NCBI RefSeq assembly: GCF_020164495.1
Contig: NZ_JAIQYZ010000001.1
Span: forward strand, 682,001 to 746,000
Direction of reading: 5' to 3'
DNA: 64,000 nt
From: Psychroflexus lacisalsi
GTDB lineage: Bacteria > Bacteroidota > Bacteroidia > Flavobacteriales > Flavobacteriaceae
Positions 42,742 to 51,662 of this stretch are shown piece by piece. The notes beneath the pieces were generated by a model. The model was not told the origin of the DNA. It worked only from the letters and a program-made list of their open reading frames with translations, and searched no databases. Each line of letters opens with the position of its first letter. Position 1 is the stretch's first letter. The position numbers were made by a program, and so were the translations under genes.

Positions 42742-43491
42742 ATGAGCTTAGAAACAAATCAAAAGCCTCAAACAGAAGAAGAAAAAAAGAAAAGCGAGAT
42801 GTTACTTTTCTTATCAAGTTCTGAGGAAAAAGAACATTTCTTATCAAAGGCTAATCGAAAGATATTAAAGGATCCGTTGGATGACAATAATCCTATAACT
42901 GTTCAAGTTTTAGGTATTTGTTCAGCCTTAGCAATTACAGTTCAGCTTAAGCCAGCTATTGTGATGTCGCTTGCTGTTGTCTTTGTAATGGCATTTAGTA
43001 ATGTTATTATTTCACTTCTTAGGAATTCAATTCCAAGTAGAATTAGAATTATAGTTCAGTTAGTTGTTGTTGCCTCTATGGTAATTTTAGTTGATCAAAT
43101 TTTGAAAGCTTACGCATTTGATGTTAGTAAACAACTTTCTATATTCATTGGTCTGATTATTACAAATTGTATTATCATGGGTAGATTGGAAGCATTTGCT
43201 CTGGGTAATGGAGTTTATAAATCCTTTTTGGATGGTATCGGTAATGCGGCAGGATATGGACTTATTCTTATTATAGTTGCTTTCTTTAGAGAACTATTCG
43301 GTTCAGGTAAGTTACTTGGCTATGAAGTCTTAGGTCACAAAGGTGTTACCATGGCAGAATCAACTGGTTTATATGCTTTAGGGTATGAGGATAATGGATT
43401 TTTCTTATTATCGCCAATGGCACTTATAGTAGTCGGAGTTCTTATTTGGATACAAAGAGCTAGAAATAGAAAATTAATTGAAGAAAATTAA
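42742..43491 (+). CDS. nqrD: Na+-translocating NADH:quinone reductase subunit D
   Basis: A 249-residue membrane subunit with six helices, homologous to NqrE and Rnf[42 protein letters not shown] (one half of the shared Fe-S cysteine motif between D and E) and [20 protein letters not shown] are diagnostic. The first 40 residues form a charged cytoplasmic extension beyond the usual E. coli RnfE length, as expected for NqrD. Confidence 0.96.
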   Translation: MSLETNQKPQTEEEKKKSEMLLFLSSSEEKEHFLSKANRKILKDPLDDNNPITVQVLGICSALAITVQLKPAIVMSLAVVFVMAFSNVIISLLRNSIPSRIRIIVQLVVVASMVILVDQILKAYAFDVSKQLSIFIGLIITNCIIMGRLEAFALGNGVYKSFLDGIGNAAGYGLILIIVAFFRELFGSGKLLGYEVLGHKGVTMAESTGLYALGYEDNGFFLLSPMALIVVGVLIWIQRARNRKLIEEN

Positions 43492-43504
43492 ATAAACCTC
43501 ATAG

Positions 43505-44119
43505 ATGGATTTAGTAAACTTATTTGTTAAAAGTATTTTCATAGAAAATATGATTTTTGCCTATTTCTTAGGCATGTGCTCTTACTTAGCTGTTTCAAAA
43601 ACAGTAAAAACAGCGGTTGGACTTGGTGCTGCTGTTATATTTGTACTACTTATTACAGTGCCTGTCAATTATCTTTTAGATAATTACCTGCTGCAATCTG
43701 GAGCACTAAGCTGGTTAGGCCCAGGATTCGCCGACGTAGATTTGAGCTTTCTCAGCTTTATCATGTTTATAGCTGTAATTGCATCAATGGTTCAGCTTGT
43801 AGAGATGATAGTTGAAAAATATGCACCAGCTCTTTACGGGTCACTAGGTATTTTTTTACCGCTTATTGCTGTAAACTGTGCTATTTTAGGCGGATCATTA
43901 TTTATGCAGCAAAAAGATTTTAGTGGTATTGAAGGTGCAGCAGTCTATGGCTTAGGTAGTGGTATAGGTTGGTTTTTGGCTATTCTAGCTATTGCTGCGA
44001 TTAGAGAGAAAATAGCTTATTCTAATGTTCCAGCTCCTTTGAAAGGGCTTGGAATAACATTCATCATTACAGGATTGATGGCGATTGGATTTATGAGTTT
44101 TATGGGAATTAAATTATAA
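43505..44119 (+). CDS. nqrE: Na+-translocating NADH:quinone reductase subunit E
   Basis: A 204-residue membrane subunit with six helices. It has [20 protein letters not shown] (cysteine half-motif), [20 protein letters not shown] and [20 protein letters not shown] (second cysteine). These pair with NqrD to hold the intramembrane iron centre. Length is normal. It starts 13 bases after nqrD and nqrF follows 12 bases later. Confidence 0.97.
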   Translation: MDLVNLFVKSIFIENMIFAYFLGMCSYLAVSKTVKTAVGLGAAVIFVLLITVPVNYLLDNYLLQSGALSWLGPGFADVDLSFLSFIMFIAVIASMVQLVEMIVEKYAPALYGSLGIFLPLIAVNCAILGGSLFMQQKDFSGIEGAAVYGLGSGIGWFLAILAIAAIREKIAYSNVPAPLKGLGITFIITGLMAIGFMSFMGIKL

Positions 44120-44131
44120 ACACAGAGGATT

Positions 44132-45421
44132 ATGACAGTTATATTAGCGAGTGTTGCAGTATTCTTAACTTTAATTTTATTGTTGGTAGTAATTTTACTT
44201 ACAGCAAAATCAAAATTATCGCCTTCGGGTCCAGTTAAGATTAATGTAAATGGTGAGGAAGACTTAGAAGTTGGATCAGGTTCAACCCTATTAAATACAT
44301 TAAGTGATAACAAATTATTTTTGCCTTCAGCTTGTGGAGGTGGTGGTACTTGTATCCAGTGTAAATGTATCGTAACAGAGGGTGGTGGCTCAATTTTACC
44401 AACTGAAGAACCTCACTTTTCAAGAAAAGAAATTGCCGAAGGATGGAGATTAGGATGTCAGGTTAAAGTAAAACAAGACATGAAAATCGAAATACCAGAA
44501 GAAGTTTTTGGTATAAAAAAATGGGAAGCTACTGTAGCTTCAAATTATAATGTAGCCTCATTTATTAAGGAGTTTATTGTCGAGATTCCTGAAGATATGG
44601 ACTACAGGGCTGGTGGTTACATCCAAATTGAAGTACCTCCTTGTGAAGTAAAATTTGAGGATATGGATATCACAGCTCATCCAGAAGAACATCCTGATGA
44701 AAAAGATAAATTTAAAGCTGAGTGGGATACATTTAAATTGTGGCCATTAGTGATGAAAAATCCTGAAACTGTTGAAAGAGCATATTCTATGGCTTCTTAT
44801 CCTGCAGAAGGAAAGCGTGTAATGCTAAACGTTCGTATAGCAACTCCACCGTTTGATAAATCTAAAGGTGACTGGATGGATGTGAATCCTGGTGTTGCAT
44901 CTTCATATATATTTGGTTGTAAAGCAGGTGATAAGGTTACTATTTCAGGTCCTTATGGTGAATTTTTTATCAACGAAAGCGAAGCCGAAATGCTATATGT
45001 CGGTGGTGGTGCTGGAATGGCTCCTATGCGTTCTCATTTATACCATCTTTTCAGAACTTTAAAGACGGGAAGAAAAGTTACATTTTGGTATGGAGGTCGT
45101 TCTAAACGTGAATTATTTTATACTGAACACTTTAGAGCCTTGGAAAGAGATTTTCCTAACTTTAAATTTTACCTAGCTCTATCCGAGCCACAGGAAGAAG
45201 ATAATTGGAAAGTTAAAGATGGTTTAGATGGTGAAGGCGATGGTTTTGTTGGTTTTATTCACCAATGTGTTATCGATAATTATTTAAGTCATCATGAAGA
45301 ACCAGAAGACATTGAATTATATTTTTGCGGACCTCCTTTGATGAACCAAGCAGTTCAAAAAATGGGCGAAGACTTTGGAATGGCCGACGAAAATATCAGA
45401 TTTGATGACTTCGGAGGATAA
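44132..45421 (+). CDS. nqrF: Na+-translocating NADH:quinone reductase subunit F
   Basis: A 429-residue NADH-oxidising subunit. It has an N-terminal membrane helix (residues 2-26), a 2Fe-2S domain with [13 protein letters not shown] and a late LGCQVK cysteine, an FAD domain with [12 protein letters not shown] and an NADH-binding domain ([20 protein letters not shown], then [11 protein letters not shown]). All cofactor ligands are visible. It is last in the operon, and a strong terminator follows. Confidence 0.97.
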   Translation: MTVILASVAVFLTLILLLVVILLTAKSKLSPSGPVKINVNGEEDLEVGSGSTLLNTLSDNKLFLPSACGGGGTCIQCKCIVTEGGGSILPTEEPHFSRKEIAEGWRLGCQVKVKQDMKIEIPEEVFGIKKWEATVASNYNVASFIKEFIVEIPEDMDYRAGGYIQIEVPPCEVKFEDMDITAHPEEHPDEKDKFKAEWDTFKLWPLVMKNPETVERAYSMASYPAEGKRVMLNVRIATPPFDKSKGDWMDVNPGVASSYIFGCKAGDKVTISGPYGEFFINESEAEMLYVGGGAGMAPMRSHLYHLFRTLKTGRKVTFWYGGRSKRELFYTEHFRALERDFPNFKFYLALSEPQEEDNWKVKDGLDGEGDGFVGFIHQCVIDNYLSHHEEPEDIELYFCGPPLMNQAVQKMGEDFGMADENIRFDDFGG

Positions 45422-45439
45422 TCTTTAATTTACCATACG

Positions 45440-45472
45440 AAACCCAAACATTAAATCTGTTTGGGTTTTTTT
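45440..45472 (+). terminator. Terminator of the nqr operon
   Basis: AAACCCAAACA (45440-45450), seven-base loop, TGTTTGGGTTT (45458-45468), then TTTT. A perfect 11-base stem, 18 bases after the nqrF stop. It lies immediately before the next gene, whose ATG at 45485 was chosen so that the start does not fall inside the stem. Confidence 0.85.
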
Positions 45473-45484
45473 ATATCTTTTAAA

Positions 45485-45844
45485 ATGGGATTACTTACAG
45501 AACAACAATTGCATAATCTTGCCATGAATGTTGTTGGTAAAGACTTAGAAGATTTGGGATACGAGTTTTTAGCTGTTAACAGCAAAAAATCTAAAAACCC
45601 TCAGTTTGTAGCTACAAAAGCTAAAAAAATGGTATTTGTAGTTGTAAGAGCTGTTACATATCCTGATAATCCAGTTATATATAACGAAGAGCTTTTGCAG
45701 AAGGTTTCTAAACATGCAACCAGTTTTGAGGCTAAAACTTTTTATGCTGGTGTAGGAATTGCAAATTCCATTAGTTACGAATTGCCTGTAGATTCAGAAG
45801 AAGATTACGTTTTGAACTATTCAGGTTTAATTGAAATCAAATGA
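45485..45844 (+). CDS. Conserved small protein, unknown function
   Basis: A 119-residue soluble protein (MGLLTEQQLHNLAMNVVGKD, LEDLGYEFLAVNSKKSKNPQ, KMVFVVVRAVTYPDNPVIYN). I do not recognise a named domain. The alternation of short strands and helices with a Lys-rich patch could suggest a nuclease-like or restriction-endonuclease-like fold, but no catalytic residues can be asserted. It sits between nqrF and apbE, overlapping apbE by four bases (ATGA), so it is translationally coupled with the flavin transferase and may be part of NQR maturation. Confidence 0.7.
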   Translation: MGLLTEQQLHNLAMNVVGKDLEDLGYEFLAVNSKKSKNPQFVATKAKKMVFVVVRAVTYPDNPVIYNEELLQKVSKHATSFEAKTFYAGVGIANSISYELPVDSEEDYVLNYSGLIEIK

Positions 45845-46842
45845 AGCATATCCTGTTATTTTTAAGTTTTTTAGTTTTAATCTCATGTAATGATTTAGCT
45901 GAAGTCAAAACGCTACAAGGAAATGCTCTAGGCACTACTTATTCGATTAAATACTTTTCTGATGAGACCATTCGACCTTTAGAAATTGATTCCATACTAA
46001 AGGTGATAAACTCTTCGATGAGCACTTATGTTGAGGATTCCGACATTTCTAAAATTAATTCCGGTGACACTACAATTGTAGTTGATACCCATTTCAAAAA
46101 AGTTTATAAAGCTTCTCAACGCATTTATAAAGCCACAAATGGATATTTCGATCCAAGTGTAGGAGTACTTGTCAATGCTTATGGTTTTGGACCTGGAGGG
46201 TATTCAGATATTGTCACAGATGAAGAATTTGACTCTCTTCATCAGTTGATTGGTTTTGATAAAATCCAATTAACAGCCGACTCCAAAATAACTTTTGATT
46301 CTTCAATCTCCTACATAGATTTCAATGCAATAGCCAAGGGCTATACGGTAGATGTCTTTGCTGATTTCATCCAGTCTAAAGGGGTAGAAAATTTTCTTGT
46401 TGAAATAGGAGGGGAAGTTTCAGTTATGGGTCAAAATTTGAATAACCAAAGTCCATGGAAAATAGGGATCGAAATGCCCTTAGAAGGCGGTTCAAGGGAA
46501 TTGGAATATGGTGTTAACCTTTACAATCAATCTCTAGCAACTTCTGGGAATTACAGGAAATTTCGAATAGATTCAACGACTGGTCAAAAATATGTCCACA
46601 CTATTAATCCCAAAACTGGTAAGTCCCAAAAATCCGATGTTTTATCAGCATCAGTCATTGCCGATTCTTGTACAGATGCAGATGCATTTGCTACTGCTTT
46701 TATGGCGATGGGATTTGTGGAGTCTAAAAAATTTCTGGAAACTAATGAAAGGTTGAAGGTGATTCTAATCTACTCTGATCAGAATGGAAACCAAAAGACA
46801 TTTATCTCTGAAGACCTTCAAGATTCAGTAGAAAAATTTTAA
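45841..46842 (+). CDS. apbE: FAD:protein FMN transferase (lipoprotein)
   Basis: A 333-residue exported flavin transferase that attaches FMN to threonines of NqrB and NqrC. It has a lipoprotein signal peptide (HILLFLSFLVLISCND; Cys at 16). It then shows GNALGTTYSIKYF, STYVEDSDISKIN, YIDFNAIAKGYTVDVFADFI and FLVEIGGEVSVMGQNLN, with the Mg/FAD block at ADSCTDADAFATAFMAMG. Length is normal. Location next to nqrABCDEF strongly supports NQR as its substrate. It converges with the methyltransferase gene, overlapping by four bases. Confidence 0.95.
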   Translation: MKHILLFLSFLVLISCNDLAEVKTLQGNALGTTYSIKYFSDETIRPLEIDSILKVINSSMSTYVEDSDISKINSGDTTIVVDTHFKKVYKASQRIYKATNGYFDPSVGVLVNAYGFGPGGYSDIVTDEEFDSLHQLIGFDKIQLTADSKITFDSSISYIDFNAIAKGYTVDVFADFIQSKGVENFLVEIGGEVSVMGQNLNNQSPWKIGIEMPLEGGSRELEYGVNLYNQSLATSGNYRKFRIDSTTGQKYVHTINPKTGKSQKSDVLSASVIADSCTDADAFATAFMAMGFVESKKFLETNERLKVILIYSDQNGNQKTFISEDLQDSVEKF

Positions 46843-47609
46843 ATAGGTTTAAAGCAAACCGGTATTATTTCTCCTTTTTGAAGACGATAATAGTCAATTT
46901 GCGATTCATTTAATTCCGAAGTGAGATCGACTTCTTCGACTTTAAAACCTATTGATCTTAATTTTTCGAAATAATCTTTACCATAAATCCTAAGGTGATC
47001 ATACTGGCCAAAAATTTTGGCTCGTTCTTTAGGATCCTTTATCGTATTATCCTCAAAAGTTTTTTCTCTATTGAGATCTTGTGGAATTTGAAGTATAGCC
47101 AGACCGCCCGGTTTAAGAACTCTGTATAGCTCTTGCATAGCTTTTGTGTCATTTTTTATATGCTCCAGAACATGATTGCATATAATGGTGTCAAACATGT
47201 CATCCCCAAAAGGTAAATTACATATATCAGCTTTTACATCTGCAATTGGAGAGTTCAAATCTGTAGTGGTATAATCTAGGTTGGACAAACTTTTAAATCG
47301 TTTGTAAAATGCCTGTTCGGGTGCAAAGTGAAGGACTTTATGTTTGCTTGTGAAAAAATCTGTTTTTTTTTGAAGGTAAAGCCATAATAAGCGATGTCTT
47401 TCTAGTGATAACGTAGATGGACTCAAGACATTAGCTCTTTTTTTCTCATACCCATAAGGCAAGAATTTTGAAAATGTTTTTCCATCAATTGGATCTTTAA
47501 ATTTATCTCCTCGATAAATTAGAACCAATAAAGGTTTTAAAAATAGACTCACTCGTATTAGGAAGGGTCTAGGAAACATATTCAAGATGACTTGAAAGGG
47601 CTTTTTCAA
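46839..47609 (-). CDS. Class I SAM-dependent methyltransferase
   Basis: A 256-residue protein. The N-terminal 60 residues include a hydrophobic helix (FLIRVSLFLKPLLVLIYRGD) and DPIDGKTFSKFLPYGYEKKR. The methyltransferase fold follows with VLHFAPEQAFYKRF (motif I variant), DICNLPFGDDMFDTIICNHV, LEHIKNDTKAMQELYRVLKP and GGLAILQIP. The substrate is not known; a lipid or small molecule is likely rather than RNA. It overlaps the apbE 3' end by four bases in convergent orientation. Confidence 0.85.
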   Translation of the reverse strand: MKKPFQVILNMFPRPFLIRVSLFLKPLLVLIYRGDKFKDPIDGKTFSKFLPYGYEKKRANVLSPSTLSLERHRLLWLYLQKKTDFFTSKHKVLHFAPEQAFYKRFKSLSNLDYTTTDLNSPIADVKADICNLPFGDDMFDTIICNHVLEHIKNDTKAMQELYRVLKPGGLAILQIPQDLNREKTFEDNTIKDPKERAKIFGQYDHLRIYGKDYFEKLRSIGFKVEEVDLTSELNESQIDYYRLQKGEIIPVCFKPI

Positions 47610-47691
47610 AATGATTTAGTAAAGGGTTATTTTTTTATAATTACAAATTCAGTTGAATATTGAATCAGAATTTTTATGAATGGTAATCCTT

Positions 47692-48378
47692 TTAGTCAAT
47701 TGCCGAAAAGGTTTCACCGTTTGGGCCATCATTTTCAATTAAAACCGGCTTAAGCGCACCTGGTAAAACTTCCTCAACAGAATGATCTGCAAATTCGCCA
47801 CCTAAGTCTGTTGATATCCACTGAGGGTCTAAAGAATTGATTCTAACACCAGTTCCTTCAAATTTTACTGCAAGGTCAATAGTTATTTTGGATGCAGCCC
47901 ATTTTGAAACGCTATATGGTAGTAGCTCTGGCTGATCTTTAATTCCAGAAACCAAATTGACAACTCTACCAAAGCCATTTTTCACCATTCCAGGAATAAA
48001 GGCACTACTCAGAGTGTAAACACTTAAAACATTTGTCTTCATGCTTTTCATCCATTCCTCCCAATTGTGGCTCCAAAAATCTTCTTTATAGCTCGTCATG
48101 ATTGCAGCGTTATTGTATAAGATATCTATATTAACATTTAGTTTTTGAACTTGTTTTATGACGTCTTTAATGCTCTTTTCTTCAGATAATTCCCCATGAA
48201 CAATATTTACCCTCACATTGTAAGGTTTTAAAAGCTCCAAAGTTTTGTTGCAGTTTTCCTTTTTTCTACCATGTACAACTACGTTACAACCTAAATTTGC
48301 CAAACCAACAACAATTTGTTGACCTATACCTCGGCTAGATCCAGTTACAAATGCTGTTTTATTTTTTATATCAATCAT
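47692..48378 (-). CDS. Short-chain dehydrogenase/reductase family protein
   Basis: A 228-residue classical SDR. It has TAFVTGSSRGIGQQIVVGLA (NAD(P)-binding TGxxxGxG), DILYNNAAIM (NNA motif), FGRVVNLVSGI (catalytic Ser region) and the catalytic YSVSKWAASKITIDLA (Tyr-x-x-x-Lys). INSLDPQWISTDLGG is the PG-type loop. The substrate is unknown. It is single-gene by appearance, with a -7-like TAACTTTG about 60 bases upstream. Confidence 0.88.
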   Translation of the reverse strand: MIDIKNKTAFVTGSSRGIGQQIVVGLANLGCNVVVHGRKKENCNKTLELLKPYNVRVNIVHGELSEEKSIKDVIKQVQKLNVNIDILYNNAAIMTSYKEDFWSHNWEEWMKSMKTNVLSVYTLSSAFIPGMVKNGFGRVVNLVSGIKDQPELLPYSVSKWAASKITIDLAVKFEGTGVRINSLDPQWISTDLGGEFADHSVEEVLPGALKPVLIENDGPNGETFSAID

Positions 48379-48439
48379 AGATTATATGTTTAGGGGATGG
48401 GACTATATATTTTATAAATGCAATATTGTATACAGATAA

Positions 48440-48447
48440 CAAAGTTA
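48440..48447 (-). promoter_or_regulatory. Candidate -7 element for the SDR gene
   Basis: On the minus strand TAACTTTG fits TAnnTTTG. It is 62 bases upstream of the ATG at 48378. No -33 TTG at a good distance, so support is weak. Confidence 0.3.
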
Positions 48448-48624
48448 TGTATAATATTCTTTTTTGATTCTTTCAATACCTATTAAATAATGAAGAATAC
48501 AATGGTTTTAATTGTCCTACATTGCTTAAATTCTTGTGTAGTTAAAGAACAGGAAATCAAATAATATTTTTGAAATTACTTTTATTAAAAAATACTAGGA
48601 AGGAAAAATTTAAATTATAAAAAG

Positions 48625-48708
48625 TGCCCAGAGCGGGAGTCGAACCCGCACGCCCTAAAGGACACATGGCCCTCAACCATGCCTGTCTACCAGTTCCAGC
48701 ACCTGGGC
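48625..48708 (-). tRNA. tRNA-Leu (GAG)
   Basis: An 84-nucleotide tRNA with the long variable arm expected for tRNA-Leu. The acceptor stem GCCCAGG pairs with TCTGGGC, and the discriminator base is A. The anticodon stem CATGG/CCATG encloses the loop TTGAGGG, anticodon GAG, reading CUC and CUU codons. CCA is not encoded, as is usual in Bacteroidota. Confidence 0.95.
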
Positions 48709-48718
48709 ATTTAGGATA

Positions 48719-48748
48719 CAAATATAACTCTTAAAATCTTTGATTCAA
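48719..48748 (-). promoter_or_regulatory. Promoter of tRNA-Leu
   Basis: On the minus strand TTG (48748-48746), 19 bases, TATATTTG (48726-48719). It matches the Bacteroidota consensus TTG-N19-TAnnTTTG and is 11 bases before the tRNA 5' end. Confidence 0.7.
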
Positions 48749-48878
48749 TATTAAGATTATTAATAGTTATAAAATAAGAGGGAAAAGAGTTGATTTAAAT
48801 ATGACTTGTCTTGGATTTTCTTAGGTTTAGATTATCTCTAAAACTCTTGAACCAACTAACAAAACACATTTTATAAAG

Positions 48879-48951
48879 TGATCTGGCTGGGGCTCGAACC
48901 CAGGACCCTCTCCTTAAAAGGGAGATGCTCTACCAACTGAGCTACCAGATC
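48879..48951 (-). tRNA. tRNA-Lys (UUU), copy 1
   Basis: A 73-nucleotide tRNA. The acceptor GATCTGG pairs with CCAGATC, discriminator A. The anticodon stem TCTCC/GGAGA encloses the loop CTTTTAA, anticodon UUU. Identical in sequence to copy 2, from which it is separated by 60 bases; both are on the minus strand and probably share one primary transcript. Confidence 0.96.
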
Positions 48952-48986
48952 TAAAATATTTGTAAGAACTTTATTTTAATAAAATA

Positions 48987-49003
48987 CCCGTGTCAAGCAC
49001 GGG
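48987..49003 (-). other. Hairpin between the two tRNA-Lys genes
   Basis: CCCGTG-TCAAG-CACGGG is a perfect six-base stem with a five-base loop in the 60-base spacer of the tRNA-Lys pair. Downstream on the minus strand is TATTTTATT, so it could act as a partial terminator or attenuator between the copies, or guide processing. Confidence 0.5.
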
Positions 49004-49011
49004 ATTATAAG

Positions 49012-49084
49012 TGATCTGGCTGGGGCTCGAACCCAGGACCCTCTCCTTAAAAGGGAGATGCTCTACCAACTGAGCTACCAGATC
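49012..49084 (-). tRNA. tRNA-Lys (UUU), copy 2
   Basis: A 73-nucleotide tRNA identical to the copy at 48879-48951, with the same acceptor stem, UUU anticodon and A discriminator. It is the promoter-proximal copy; a consensus promoter lies at 49106-49136. Confidence 0.96.
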
Positions 49085-49105
49085 TTTTGCGTCTTTTTGC
49101 GGGTG

Positions 49106-49136
49106 CAAATATAATATCTTAGTTTGTTATTTCAAG
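49106..49136 (-). promoter_or_regulatory. Promoter of the tRNA-Lys pair
   Basis: On the minus strand CTTG (49136-49133), 19 bases, TATATTTG (49113-49106). Exact match to the -7 box and TTG core of the Bacteroidota promoter; 22 bases before the tRNA 5' end. Confidence 0.7.
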
Positions 49137-49187
49137 CAAAAATAAATTAAATTTGAAACATTTTTAATTTGTTCAAAGTTGAAGTTT

Positions 49188-49718
49188 ATGAAAGTAGTTT
49201 TGTTGGGATATATGGGAGTTGGAAAGTCAACGCTTGGGCGGGTCTTAGCAGATTCCTTGGAGTTTAATTTTATCGATTTAGACACTTACATTGAGGCTGA
49301 GGAGGGTTTAAGTATACCAGAATTATTTAAAACTAAAGGTGAAATCTATTTCCGAAAAAGAGAATCTTACTATTTGAAAGAGATTCTTTCAAGAGATGAA
49401 GATATAGTTTTATCATTGGGAGGAGGGACTCCGGTTTATGGAAATAATATGAAAGAAATTGTGGAAGCTAATGATACTATTTCTGTTTACTTAAAACTTC
49501 AGCTTAATGAGCTTGTTGCTAAGCTATATCATCAGCGATCAAAGCGCCCTCTCATAGCTCACTACCAAGACGAATCTGAATTCGAAGAATTTGTGAGAAA
49601 ACATTTATTTGAACGTCAGCAATTTTATTTTCTCGCAGATCACGTTTTAGATTTGACCGGAAGTAACGTCAATGAAAGCTTAAGTGAATTACTAAGGTTA
49701 CTTAATAAGAACGTTTAA
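49188..49718 (+). CDS. aroK: Shikimate kinase
   Basis: A 176-residue P-loop kinase that phosphorylates shikimate in aromatic amino acid synthesis. It has VVLLGYMGVGKSTLGRVLAD (Walker A), FIDLDTYIEAEEGLSIPELF (substrate Asp), GEIYFRKRESYYLKEIL (Arg) and LSLGGGTPVYGNN (GGG motif). SKRPLI is the LID region. The ATG at 49188 was preferred to the TTG nine bases upstream. It overlaps the phosphoribosyltransferase gene by four bases in convergent orientation. Confidence 0.95.
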   Translation: MKVVLLGYMGVGKSTLGRVLADSLEFNFIDLDTYIEAEEGLSIPELFKTKGEIYFRKRESYYLKEILSRDEDIVLSLGGGTPVYGNNMKEIVEANDTISVYLKLQLNELVAKLYHQRSKRPLIAHYQDESEFEEFVRKHLFERQQFYFLADHVLDLTGSNVNESLSELLRLLNKNV

Positions 49719-50215
49719 ATCAATTCTGCTTTTGCTGGAGCATTGAAATCAACTTTCACACTTTCATTTAATGATGTTGATAAAGATATTCCTTTAAAGT
49801 CGACTTTAATAGGATATTTTTTATGATTTCTATCGACCAAAACAGCTGTTTTAAATTGCTTTAATGGAACATCGAGAAAATGCTTAGCAGCAAACATTAA
49901 GGTAGAGCCCGTATTGAGAACATCATCAATTAAAATCACACTTTTGTTTTTATACTCTGTCGGAGTTAGAGAAACTTCAACACTATTAAGTGGATTCTTT
50001 TTGTTAATTTTTACCTTGGTCAGGATAATAGACTGTTCAGATAGTTTATTGAGATTTTTTAATATTGACTCAGCCATTTTAAATCCATTTTTTTCAATAC
50101 CTGCAACCACTATAGACTCTTCATTTATGCATGCTTCTAGAATCTGAAGTGATATCCGTTTAATCTTGATGTCGATATCTTCCTCAGATAAAATTAAGGT
50201 GGGTTCTGTTTTCAT
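49715..50215 (-). CDS. Phosphoribosyltransferase family protein (PyrR/hypoxanthine PRT-like)
   Basis: A 166-residue type I phosphoribosyltransferase. KSVILIDDVLNTGSTLMFAA is the PRPP-binding loop, and RISLQILEACINEESIVVAG with GIEKNGFKMAESI resembles PyrR. VLVDRNHKKYPIKVDFKG is the late flexible-loop region typical of PyrR. Length is close to PyrR but the gene is not beside pyrimidine genes here. Whether it is a regulator or a salvage enzyme cannot be settled from the sequence. Confidence 0.85.
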   Translation of the reverse strand: MKTEPTLILSEEDIDIKIKRISLQILEACINEESIVVAGIEKNGFKMAESILKNLNKLSEQSIILTKVKINKKNPLNSVEVSLTPTEYKNKSVILIDDVLNTGSTLMFAAKHFLDVPLKQFKTAVLVDRNHKKYPIKVDFKGISLSTSLNESVKVDFNAPAKAELI

Positions 50216-50219
50216 TTTA

Positions 50220-50603
50220 CTAGTCTATATCGTCTTTGGTATTTTCTTTTAAGTCATCTAATTCTCTTCTATCCTTTTTAGTTGGTCTTCCGGCTCCTTT
50301 CTTTCTATAATAATCTTGAGAATACTTTAATAAATCTAATTTTTCCAAGTTCTCTTTCGGAGTAATATCATTACAATAGATATTCACCAGTTTGGCTCCA
50401 ACTCTGGATTTGGGAAGATCTAAAACTTCAATTTGATAATTGATTTGATTTTTTCTTACTTCCAGCTTATCTGTAGGATAAACGTTTCTTGAGGGTTTTA
50501 TGGATTCACCTCCTATTTTCACATGACCTTTTTTGCAAGCATTGGTGGCGATGCTTCGAGTTTTAAAGTATCGCACTGCCCACAAATATTTATCTACCCT
50601 CAT
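50220..50603 (-). CDS. RNA-binding S4 domain protein (HslR-like)
   Basis: A 127-residue small basic protein with an S4 RNA-binding domain. RVDKYLWAVRYFKTRSIATN, ACKKGHVKIGGESIKPSRNV and YPTDKLEVRKNQINYQIEVL fit the HslR (Hsp15) family, which rescues stalled 50S-nascent-chain-tRNA complexes. The C-terminal 40 residues are charged and low complexity (YYRKKGAGRPTKKDRRELDD). Start: the ATG at 50603 begins the conserved MRVDKYLW block; an upstream ATG adds seven residues. Confidence 0.9.
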   Translation of the reverse strand: MRVDKYLWAVRYFKTRSIATNACKKGHVKIGGESIKPSRNVYPTDKLEVRKNQINYQIEVLDLPKSRVGAKLVNIYCNDITPKENLEKLDLLKYSQDYYRKKGAGRPTKKDRRELDDLKENTKDDID

Positions 50604-50670
50604 CAAAAACAAATTTAATCTCAAACAAAAATATAAGAAAATTGTATCTTGCGACCAAAATAACAGTTAA

Positions 50671-51588
50671 ATGAAAATACAAAATCTAGTTTTAATTTTT
50701 ATCTTTTTTACAGTGATTGCATGCAGTAATGATGATGATGGTCCGGCTGAAGTAGTTACAAGAGATGTTGAAGAGGTAAAGGTTGAAAATATGGAGCAAA
50801 TCGAGACCTTTTTAGAAACTCACTATTATGTGTTTGAAGAAAATTCTCAAAATTCAAACTTTCAAAATATAGTCTTCAAAGAGATAGAAGAAGGAGATAC
50901 GGATAAGCAACCAGTAATGGAATCTGAGTTTCTTAAATCAAAAACTGTTACACAGCTAGAAACTGACTATACATTATACTATTTACAAATACGTGAGGGA
51001 GCACAGTCACAAAGAAAACCAACGTTTGCAGATTCTGTTCTTGTAACTTACAAGGGTTTTTCAATTACTGAAAAAGAGGTTTTTGATAACTCTCCGAATC
51101 CTGTTTGGTTTGATCTGACAAATAATATAATTGGCTTCTATGAGGTGATGGATGAGTTCAGAGGTTCTACTGGTGTTATTGAGAACCCAGATGGTACTGT
51201 AACTTTCGATGATAACTTTGGAATAGGATCTGTTTTTATTCCTTCAGGCATTGCTTATTTCGCTTCTCCGCCAGCTGGTTCTGGTATTAGTGCGTATGAG
51301 CCTATTGTATTTAATATTCAATTGTATAAATCCATAGAGTCAGATCACGATCGTGATGGTGTACCTACATGGATGGAGGACGTAAATGAAAACAGAAGAG
51401 TCAATGATGATGACACTGACGAGGATAGAGTCCCTAACTACGCAGATGGTGACGATGATGATGATGGTGTTTCAACGCGAGAGGAAGTAGAATTTGATGA
51501 AGGAGGAGATCTGGTTTTACCTTTTCAAGATTCAAACGGTAATGGTATTCCAGATTATCTGGATTCATCTTTTCCTGCTCAAAATTAA
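50671..51588 (+). CDS. FKBP-type peptidyl-prolyl isomerase-like lipoprotein with acidic C-terminal repeats
   Basis: A 305-residue lipoprotein (signal peptide NLVLIFIFFTVIACSN, Cys at 18). Residues about 95-215 resemble an FKBP domain: ADSVLVTYKGFSITEKEVFD, NNIIGFYEVMDEFR, GIGSVFIPSGIAYFASPPAG and FNIQLYKS. The last 85 residues are Asp-rich repeats (DHDRDGVPTWMEDVNENRRV, DDDTDEDRVPNYADGDDDD), typical of thrombospondin type 3-like calcium-binding stalks. Some catalytic positions of FKBPs are not conserved, so activity is uncertain. It probably acts as a periplasmic or surface folding factor. A strong terminator follows. Confidence 0.85.
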   Translation: MKIQNLVLIFIFFTVIACSNDDDGPAEVVTRDVEEVKVENMEQIETFLETHYYVFEENSQNSNFQNIVFKEIEEGDTDKQPVMESEFLKSKTVTQLETDYTLYYLQIREGAQSQRKPTFADSVLVTYKGFSITEKEVFDNSPNPVWFDLTNNIIGFYEVMDEFRGSTGVIENPDGTVTFDDNFGIGSVFIPSGIAYFASPPAGSGISAYEPIVFNIQLYKSIESDHDRDGVPTWMEDVNENRRVNDDDTDEDRVPNYADGDDDDDGVSTREEVEFDEGGDLVLPFQDSNGNGIPDYLDSSFPAQN

Positions 51589-51608
51589 TCCTACAGTTTT
51601 AATAATTT

Positions 51609-51642
51609 AAAAAGCCCTTAAATTTAATATTTAAGGGCTTTT
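51609..51642. terminator. Terminator after the FKBP-like gene
   Basis: AAAAAGCCCTTAAAT pairs with ATTTAAGGGCTTTTT over about 15 bases with an AT loop, and the downstream end is T-rich. It lies 20 bases after the stop of the plus-strand gene and 21 bases from the end of the convergent E2 gene, so it can serve both. Confidence 0.85.
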
Positions 51643-51662
51643 TGTTTAAACTATGAAGAAAA

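Noticed and set aside
47641-47680. AT-rich GAATATTGAATCAG tract between the methyltransferase and SDR genes as a fifth S23-type repeat
   Set aside because: It is short, in AT-rich DNA, has no S23 gene and no inverted partner; mentioned only as a weak possible scar.
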